DNA from: Pseudomonadota bacterium
Lineage (GTDB): Bacteria > Pseudomonadota > Alphaproteobacteria > Rhizobiales > Devosiaceae
Reading direction: 5' to 3'
DNA: 44,076 nt
NCBI GenBank assembly: GCA_023433775.1
Contig: JAEYTY010000103.1
Location: forward strand, 1-44,076
Part shown: piece after piece, positions 39,478 through 44,076 of the stretch
How the letters are laid out: each line of letters starts with the position of its first letter
Position numbering within the stretch: the stretch's first letter is position 1
Notes under the pieces: generated by a model
The model's database searches: none
What the model saw: the letters and a program-made list of their open reading frames with translations, nothing else
What the model was told of the DNA's origin: nothing
Program-made: the position numbers and the translations under genes

Positions 39478-40415
39478 GTTCTGTTCCACTGTTCCAGCCA
39501 GCCGGGTCCGGCCTGTGCCAGCAAATCGCGGCCAACCTTTTCGCCCAGCTTCCGCGGGTCGCTGTCTTCGCCCTGCGCGCGGAAACTGGTCTGGCCGTCA
39601 AGGCTGAGGATTTCCCCCGACAGGTTCAGCCGACCATTGGAGAGCGTGGTCAACGCGCCAACCGGAGTGCGACATGAGCCGTCGAGCACTGCGAGCATGG
39701 CGCGTTCCGCCGTGATGGCGGCATGGGTTGGCGCATGATCGAGCGCGGCAACGAGGCCCGAAAACCGCAAGTCATCCTTGCGAATGGCCAGCCCGATTGC
39801 GCCCTGCGCCGGCGCGGGCATGAAGTCATTGGCGTCGAGCACTGCCGTGGCCCGATGCGCCTCGCCCAGCCGGTTGAGCCCCGCCATGGCGAGCAGGGTC
39901 GCGTCGGCAACACCGTCGAGCAGCTTCTGTAGCCGCGTATGCACATTGCCGCGAAACGGCACGATGGTGAGATCGGGCCGCAGTCTCAGCGCCTGCGCCG
40001 CGCGGCGAATGGAAGAGGTGCCGAACCGCGCGCCCTCGGGCAGGTTGTCGATCCCCTTGGCGGACACCGAAATGAAGGCGTCGCGAATATCTTCCCGCTC
40101 GAGAAAAGCCGCCAGCGCGATGCCTTCGGGCATGGCGGTGGCCACGTCCTTGCTCGAATGGACGCCGATATCGATCACGCCCGAGAGCAGCGCGTCGTCG
40201 ATTTCCTTGGTGAAAACGCCTTTTCCGCCGATATCGGACAGGGTGGTGTTTTCCGCCTGGCTACGATCGCCGCCGGTGGAAAAAACCTCGATGTCGATTT
40301 CGTTTTCGCCCATGTCATGGGCGTCAGCCAGCAGCCGGCGCACCAGTTGGGCCTGTGCCATGGCCAGTGGGCTACCGCGGGTTCCGATACGGGCAAAGGG
40401 GGCAGGCGATTGCAT
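39474..40415 (-). CDS. hemC: porphobilinogen deaminase (hydroxymethylbilane synthase)
   Basis: Joins four porphobilinogens into hydroxymethylbilane. 313 residues from the ATG at 40415. Key segments: RIGTRGSPLAMAQA, the catalytic Asp in VHSSKDVATAMP, GTSSIRRAAQ and RGNVHTRLQKL for substrate binding, and the dipyrromethane cofactor Cys in LDGSCRTPVGAL. The C-terminal domain 3 is complete. It heads the haem cluster and is divergent from tsaD across 108 bp. Confidence 0.98.
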   Translation of the reverse strand: MQSPAPFARIGTRGSPLAMAQAQLVRRLLADAHDMGENEIDIEVFSTGGDRSQAENTTLSDIGGKGVFTKEIDDALLSGVIDIGVHSSKDVATAMPEGIALAAFLEREDIRDAFISVSAKGIDNLPEGARFGTSSIRRAAQALRLRPDLTIVPFRGNVHTRLQKLLDGVADATLLAMAGLNRLGEAHRATAVLDANDFMPAPAQGAIGLAIRKDDLRFSGLVAALDHAPTHAAITAERAMLAVLDGSCRTPVGALTTLSNGRLNLSGEILSLDGQTSFRAQGEDSDPRKLGEKVGRDLLAQAGPGWLEQWNRT

Positions 40416-40523
40416 TGTCTGTCCGTCCTATAGTAGGCGATGGTGATATTGAATCAAAGCATCCGCAGCTTCTGACTCGCCAGCCAGAACAAATCCGTAC
40501 TGGCTCACCAAGCCAGCGCACCC

Positions 40524-41624
40524 ATGGGAGTAGACCAGTTCGCCGTGACCGGGCAAGCGCAAGCCACCATTCTTGGTATTGAGACAAGCTGCGACGAAAC
40601 CGCCGCGGCCATTGTAACTCGAAAGCAAACCGGGCAGGGCACCATTCGTTCCAACGTGGTGCGTTCCCAGCTGGATGAGCACGCCGCCTTTGGTGGCGTG
40701 GTGCCCGAACTGGCCGCGCGCGCGCATGTCGAATGGCTCGATCACATCATCGCCCAATCCGCGCGCGAGGCCGGCGTGGCTTTGGCCGATGTCGACGCCA
40801 TTGCCGCTACGGCCGGGCCGGGCCTGATCGGCGGCGTGCTTGTCGGCCTCACCACAGCAAAAGCACTGGCCGCCTCGCTCAAAAAACCGCTGATCGCGGT
40901 CAATCATCTCGAAGCCCATGCTCTGACGGCGCGTCTGACTGATGGTGTTCAATTCCCCTATCTCATGCTCCTTGTCTCCGGTGGCCACAGCCAGTTTGTA
41001 CTGGTTCGCGGGGTGGGGGATTACCTGCGTTGGGGTGGCACAATCGACGATGCCTTGGGCGAAGCCTTCGACAAGGTGGCCAAGCTGCTGAGCCTGGGGC
41101 ATCCAGGTGGTCCGGCAGTGGAGCAGATTGCCAAATCGGGTGATCCCACCCGCTTCAAGTTCCCCCGGCCATTGCTGCGTGAGGCAAGGCTCGATTTCTC
41201 CTTCTCCGGCCTCAAGACCGCAGTGCGACTGCAGGCCGAGGCCTTGGCACCGCTTACCGACACTGACGTCGCCGATATCGCCGCCAGCTTCCAGCTTGCA
41301 GTGACCGACATTGTCGCCACCCGAGCCGCGCAGGCGCTGGAGCGCTTTGCCGCCGAACTGCCCGGCACACAGCCGCAGCTGGTTGTGGCCGGTGGTGTTG
41401 CCGCCAATCGCTCCATTGCCACCGCGCTGGCCGAGGTGACGGAACGTGCAGGGGCGCGTCTGGTCGTTCCGCCCATCGCCCTCTGCACCGACAATGGCGC
41501 CATGGTCGCCTGGGCTGGCGCCGAACGGTTGGCCCTCGGGGTCAGTGATCCGCTGGCCGTCATCGCCCGCCCGCGCTGGCCGCTCGATACGCCCGACATG
41601 AGGATTGCGCCCGATGCCGCTTGA
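40524..41624 (+). CDS. tsaD: tRNA N6-adenosine threonylcarbamoyltransferase
   Basis: Adds the threonylcarbamoyl group to A37 of tRNAs that read ANN codons. 366 residues from the ATG at 40524. The family signature ILGIETSCDETAAAIV is near the start; metal ligands His are in ELAARAHVEW and NHLEAHAL, and the Asp in VPPIALCTDNGAMVAW. The segment LLVSGGHSQFVLV and the ATP loop VVAGGVAANRSI are typical. The first 15 residues exceed the usual start, so translation may begin at a nearby GTG (40551 region) instead. gpsA starts inside its last codons. The hemC/tsaD divergence is common in Rhizobiales. Confidence 0.97.
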   Translation: MGVDQFAVTGQAQATILGIETSCDETAAAIVTRKQTGQGTIRSNVVRSQLDEHAAFGGVVPELAARAHVEWLDHIIAQSAREAGVALADVDAIAATAGPGLIGGVLVGLTTAKALAASLKKPLIAVNHLEAHALTARLTDGVQFPYLMLLVSGGHSQFVLVRGVGDYLRWGGTIDDALGEAFDKVAKLLSLGHPGGPAVEQIAKSGDPTRFKFPRPLLREARLDFSFSGLKTAVRLQAEALAPLTDTDVADIAASFQLAVTDIVATRAAQALERFAAELPGTQPQLVVAGGVAANRSIATALAEVTERAGARLVVPPIALCTDNGAMVAWAGAERLALGVSDPLAVIARPRWPLDTPDMRIAPDAA

Positions 41625-42600
41625 GACCGTGTCCGTCATCGGCGGGGGTGCCTGGGGTACGGCACTGGCACAGGCTGTCGCCATGGCGGGACGGTCTGTG
41701 TCGCTGGTGATGCGCAATGCCGAACAGGCTGGGGTGATCAATGCATCCCGCCAGAACGCTGCGGCGCTGCCGGGTCAGGAACTGCACCCCGCCGTCAACG
41801 CGGTGGGAAACCTTGCCGCCAGTGACATCATCATCCTCGCCGTTCCCGCCCAGTCGACCCGCACGCTGTTGTCGGGGCTTGATCCGGCACTGCTGGCTGG
41901 CAAGCCGGTGATCCTCTCGGCCAAGGGGCTCGAGACCGGCACATTGGCCCGGCAGAGCGAGATCCTCGCCGATATGGCGCCCGAGGCCGTGGGCTATGTC
42001 CTCTCCGGACCCAGCTTTGCGGCGGATGTTGCCGCTGGCCGGCCCACGGCGGTGACGCTGGCGGGGGACGATGCCGAGGCCACCTCCGATCTGGCGACGG
42101 CGCTGGCGGGGCCCAGCTTCCGCCCCTATGCCGCCGATGACCGGATCGGGGTCGAGATCGCCGGGGCGCTGAAAAATGTCTATGCGCTGGCCTGTGGCGC
42201 GGTCGAAGGGGCTAATCTCGGCGCTTCAGCCCGGGCGGCGCTGATTGCTCGGGGCTATGCCGAAATGGCCCGGGTGGTGACGGCCATGGGCGGCTCGGCC
42301 CATACGCTGACCGGGCTCGCCGGGCTCGGCGATCTGACGCTGACCTGCACCTCCACCCAGTCGCGCAATTACCAGTTCGGCATGGCGCTGGGCGCCGGTC
42401 GCCGCACGGCAGATATTCTGGCCAGCGGCGCCAAGCTGGCCGAGGGCGTGGCCACGGCGCCGGTGGCCGCTGCGCTGACCAAAAGCCTTGGCGTCGATAC
42501 GCCGCTGATCGACGCCGTCGAGGCCGTAGTCTCCGGCAAGGCCGATATTGCAACCGTTTTGGCCGGGCTCATGTCCCGCCCCCTGAGGAGAGAACACTGA
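41614..42600 (+). CDS. gpsA: glycerol-3-phosphate dehydrogenase [NAD(P)+]
   Basis: Makes sn-glycerol 3-phosphate for phospholipid synthesis. 328 residues from the ATG at 41614, 11 bases inside the end of tsaD. The NAD loop is VIGGGAWGTALA. Catalytic Lys in GALKNVYALACGA; other signatures are LSGPSFAADVAAGRPTAVTL, GLGDLTLTCTS and SRNYQFGMALG. The C-terminus is complete. It follows tsaD and precedes yciI by a single base, so these genes form one unit. Confidence 0.98.
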   Translation: MPLETVSVIGGGAWGTALAQAVAMAGRSVSLVMRNAEQAGVINASRQNAAALPGQELHPAVNAVGNLAASDIIILAVPAQSTRTLLSGLDPALLAGKPVILSAKGLETGTLARQSEILADMAPEAVGYVLSGPSFAADVAAGRPTAVTLAGDDAEATSDLATALAGPSFRPYAADDRIGVEIAGALKNVYALACGAVEGANLGASARAALIARGYAEMARVVTAMGGSAHTLTGLAGLGDLTLTCTSTQSRNYQFGMALGAGRRTADILASGAKLAEGVATAPVAAALTKSLGVDTPLIDAVEAVVSGKADIATVLAGLMSRPLRREH

Positions 42601-42601
42601 C

Positions 42602-42894
42602 ATGCTCTACGCCATGATCGCCAAGGATGCCCCGGCACCGCCCAATTGCGGACCGATACACGGCCCGTGCATCTCGATCATCTCAAGTCCCTCGGCAACA
42701 AGCTGGTCTTTGCCGGGGCCATGCTCGATGCCAATGAGCAGCCGGAAGGCTCGCTGGTGATCCTCCAGGCCGAGACGCTCGAAGAGGCCCGCAAGATGGC
42801 CGAGGCCGATCCTTTCGTGGCCGCCGGCGTTTTCGGCAGCTTTGAGGTCGTTCGCTGGCGCGTGGCCATCAACAATAGCGGCGCGGAAATCTGA
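42602..42894 (+). pseudogene. yciI: YciI-like protein, frameshifted near its start
   Basis: The ATG at 42602 begins MLYAMIAKDAP, a typical YciI start, but the frame then leaves the family; the rest (LRTDTRPVHLDHLKSLGNKL ... PFVAAGVFGSFEVVRWRVAI) is in the next frame from 42631 or so. One C added to the CCCC run at 42630-42633 would give MLYAMIAKDAPGTAQLRTDT and a single 97-residue protein, the normal YciI length. The conserved His (HLDHLKSLG) and Asp (AEADPFV) of the dimeric alpha-beta barrel are intact. The function of YciI in this operon, tsaD-gpsA-yciI-EVE, is not known. It is either a true frameshift or a one-base error. Confidence 0.9.
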
Positions 42895-42896
42895 CC

Positions 42897-43331
42897 ATGG
42901 CCTATTGGCTGATGAAATCCGAACCGGATGTGTTTTCCTTCGATGACCTGGTCGCCAAGACGGCGAAAGGCGAGGTCGAGGAATGGCATGGGGTGCGCAA
43001 TTATGCGGCGCGCAACAATATGAAGGCGATGGAGGTGGGCGACGAGGCCTTCTTCTATCATTCCAATATCGGCAAGGACATTGTCGGCATCATGAAGGTC
43101 GTGGCCAAGGCTCATCCCGACAGCACCGGTGAACTCAACGCCAAGGGCGAGGTCGTGTGGGAATGCGTCGATGTCCAGTCGGTCAAACCCATGCCGCGAC
43201 CCATCTCGCTGGCCGAAATCAAGGCGACGCCCGAACTTGCCGAGCTGGAACTGGTGAAGCTTTCCCGGCTCTCGGTGTCCAAGGTCAGCGCGGCGGAATG
43301 GAAGCTGCTCTGCAAGATGGGTGGCCTGTAA
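42897..43331 (+). CDS. EVE domain protein
   Basis: 144 residues, starting MAYWLMKSEPDVFSFDDLVA just 2 bases after the yciI stop. This is the classic EVE start: the segments LMKSEPDVFSFDDL, WHGVRNYAARNNMKAM, VGDEAFFYHSN and KPMPRPISLAEIKA are as in human THYN1 and bacterial homologues. EVE domains have a PUA-like fold and read modified bases (5-methylcytosine, hydroxymethylcytosine or modified RNA). The stand-alone form sits with tsaD-gpsA-yciI in many alphaproteobacteria. A possible terminator (CCGGGCGG...CCGCCCCCGG-TTTT, 43356-43382) follows at the edge of the repeat. Confidence 0.95.
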   Translation: MAYWLMKSEPDVFSFDDLVAKTAKGEVEEWHGVRNYAARNNMKAMEVGDEAFFYHSNIGKDIVGIMKVVAKAHPDSTGELNAKGEVVWECVDVQSVKPMPRPISLAEIKATPELAELELVKLSRLSVSKVSAAEWKLLCKMGGL

Positions 43332-43355
43332 CTTTGCAAACGGCGTGATTTTTGG

Positions 43356-43638
43356 CCGGGCGGCGCTTCCGCCCCCGGTTTTGGGTTAGTTGATGGTGCT
43401 CCGAGACGCCTTTTGTCTCGAAATTTAAAAATGAGACGCAAGGCATCTCGGAGCGCCGGGATTTCTGGCGAGGGGAGTTTCCTAGGGGCAGCATTACTGC
43501 CGCAACCCATCTCTGAGCCCAGCCTCCTTGCGACGATTAAGAGGCCTCCCGACTGTCACCGGGCAGTTGATCGTCACAACTCCATCTCTGCCCGGTTGAT
43601 GGGAGGAGTATGCCTGAACTTTCTGGCCCGGGGATAAG
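43356..43638 (-). repeat. 283-bp dispersed repeat, copy B (inverted)
   Basis: Reverse complement of copy A at 23250-23532 with the same length. The hairpin core lies at 43398-43454, arms GCTCCGAGACG and GCATCTCGGAGC, here with one mismatch in the stem. In this copy the frame that is open across copy A is broken by a TAA (43545 region), which supports a non-coding nature. It fills most of the 387-bp gap between the EVE gene and the DUF1761 gene. Confidence 0.9.
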
Positions 43639-43718
43639 TCGGGCGAGCTCCCCTTTGACCCCCGAATGGACCGGGCGTAGATTCGGCACGCGCATGGGGC
43701 GCTGTGAGGGGGAAATCA

Positions 43719-44076
43719 ATGAACTTTCTTGCTGTGAACTGGCTGGCCATCGTGCTGGCGACGGTCGCCAGCTTCGCCTTTGGGGCGGTCTGGTATATGG
43801 GGCTGTCTAGGCAATGGATGGCGGCGCTGGGCAAGCCCAAGGAACAATTGGGCGTCGGTTATACGCCCTTCATCTGGTCGGTCGCGGTGGAACTGGTGAT
43901 GGCCTATTTCCTGGCCCTGTTCACTCCGCTGCTGATGGGCGGCATGAGCATAGGCGCGGCAGTGCAGGTGGCGGTGCTGCTCTGGCTCGGCTTTGTCCTC
44001 ACCACCATGATCATGAACCACCGCTATGAAGGCATGAAATGGTCGCTGACCGTGATCGACAGCCTGCATGTGCTGG
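43719..44076 (+). CDS. DUF1761 membrane protein, 5' part (runs off the window)
   Basis: Starts at the ATG at 43719 with GAGGGGGA (43706-43713) 5 bases before. 119 codons are visible and open to the end of the window, so this gene is cut by the edge. MNFLAVNWLAIVLATVASFA, GAVWYMGLSRQWMAALGKPK and MNHRYEGMKWSLTVIDSLHV match the DUF1761 family, small proteins with about four membrane helices. Here three are seen (about 5-27, 50-72 and 77-97). The function of the family is unknown. Confidence 0.9.
   Translation, partial: MNFLAVNWLAIVLATVASFAFGAVWYMGLSRQWMAALGKPKEQLGVGYTPFIWSVAVELVMAYFLALFTPLLMGGMSIGAAVQVAVLLWLGFVLTTMIMNHRYEGMKWSLTVIDSLHVL

Noticed and set aside
40428..41741. 437-codon minus-strand frame over tsaD
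   Set aside because: Antisense shadow of tsaD.
1..44076. CRISPR array, prophage, insertion sequence or toxin-antitoxin pair
   Set aside because: No evenly spaced direct repeats, no transposase or phage structural genes, and the only immunity-like hint (SUKH-like gene) has no toxin neighbour.

Overview
The window reads as chromosomal DNA of a GC-rich alphaproteobacterium of the order Hyphomicrobiales (Rhizobiales), most like Devosia or a close relative. The genus is an inference; the order is better supported. The evidence is the def-fmt-truA order, a DnaX without the usual zinc cysteines, an ALA synthase (HemA), the cluster hemC-hemD-mitofilin-like-hemY divergent from tsaD-gpsA-yciI-EVE, an arsR-aqpS-arsC operon as in Sinorhizobium, and paired Ku genes with a three-domain LigD. 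There is no prophage, transposase, CRISPR array or secretion cluster.

Layout. 1-7.3 kb is housekeeping: truA (cut by the window edge), a small gene on the opposite strand inserted between truA and fmt, fmt, def, rmuC (with an in-frame stop), recR, ybaB, dnaX and the SRP RNA. 7.3-11.7 kb holds a metallophosphoesterase coupled to a lipid kinase, a pseudouridine synthase, a LOG-family protein and a pirin. 11.7-14.8 kb is signalling: a hybrid histidine kinase, mscL, and a FixJ-like regulator that is frameshifted and lacks the phospho-acceptor Asp. 14.9-18.6 kb holds an SDR/TetR pair with twin operators, a SUKH-like secreted protein, and hemA with an FNR/FixK-type box. 18.8-23.1 kb holds a WS/DGAT-like acyltransferase homologue, the arsenic operon and a PadR/GyrI-like pair. 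23.1-23.8 kb is a repeat-rich gap. 23.8-27.8 kb holds a xylose-dehydrogenase-like SDR, an OmpA-type lipoprotein, two small coupled genes and a CSS-EAL cyclic-di-GMP phosphodiesterase.

27.9-36.1 kb is a stress and DNA-repair block: topoisomerase IB, TreY, LigD (phosphoesterase-ligase-polymerase), a small acidic protein and two convergent, overlapping Ku genes. It stops at the 3' end of a tRNA-Thr gene. 36.1-40.4 kb is the haem cluster (hemC, hemD, mitofilin-like, hemY), and 40.5-44.1 kb is tsaD, gpsA, yciI (frameshifted), an EVE-domain gene and a partial DUF1761 gene.

The points most worth a second look are: (i) the Ku-Ku-LigD-TopIB-TreY block beside the tRNA; (ii) a 283-bp non-coding repeat in two inverted copies about 20 kb apart, with a perfectly conserved hairpin core, next to a second, modular palindromic repeat family; (iii) the FixJ-like pseudo-receiver; (iv) three interrupted genes, two of them explained by one missing base in a G or C run, which raises the question of sequencing error versus real decay. 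I see no clear, wholly new multi-gene system. The best candidates for undescribed biology are the repeats and the Ku-associated small protein.
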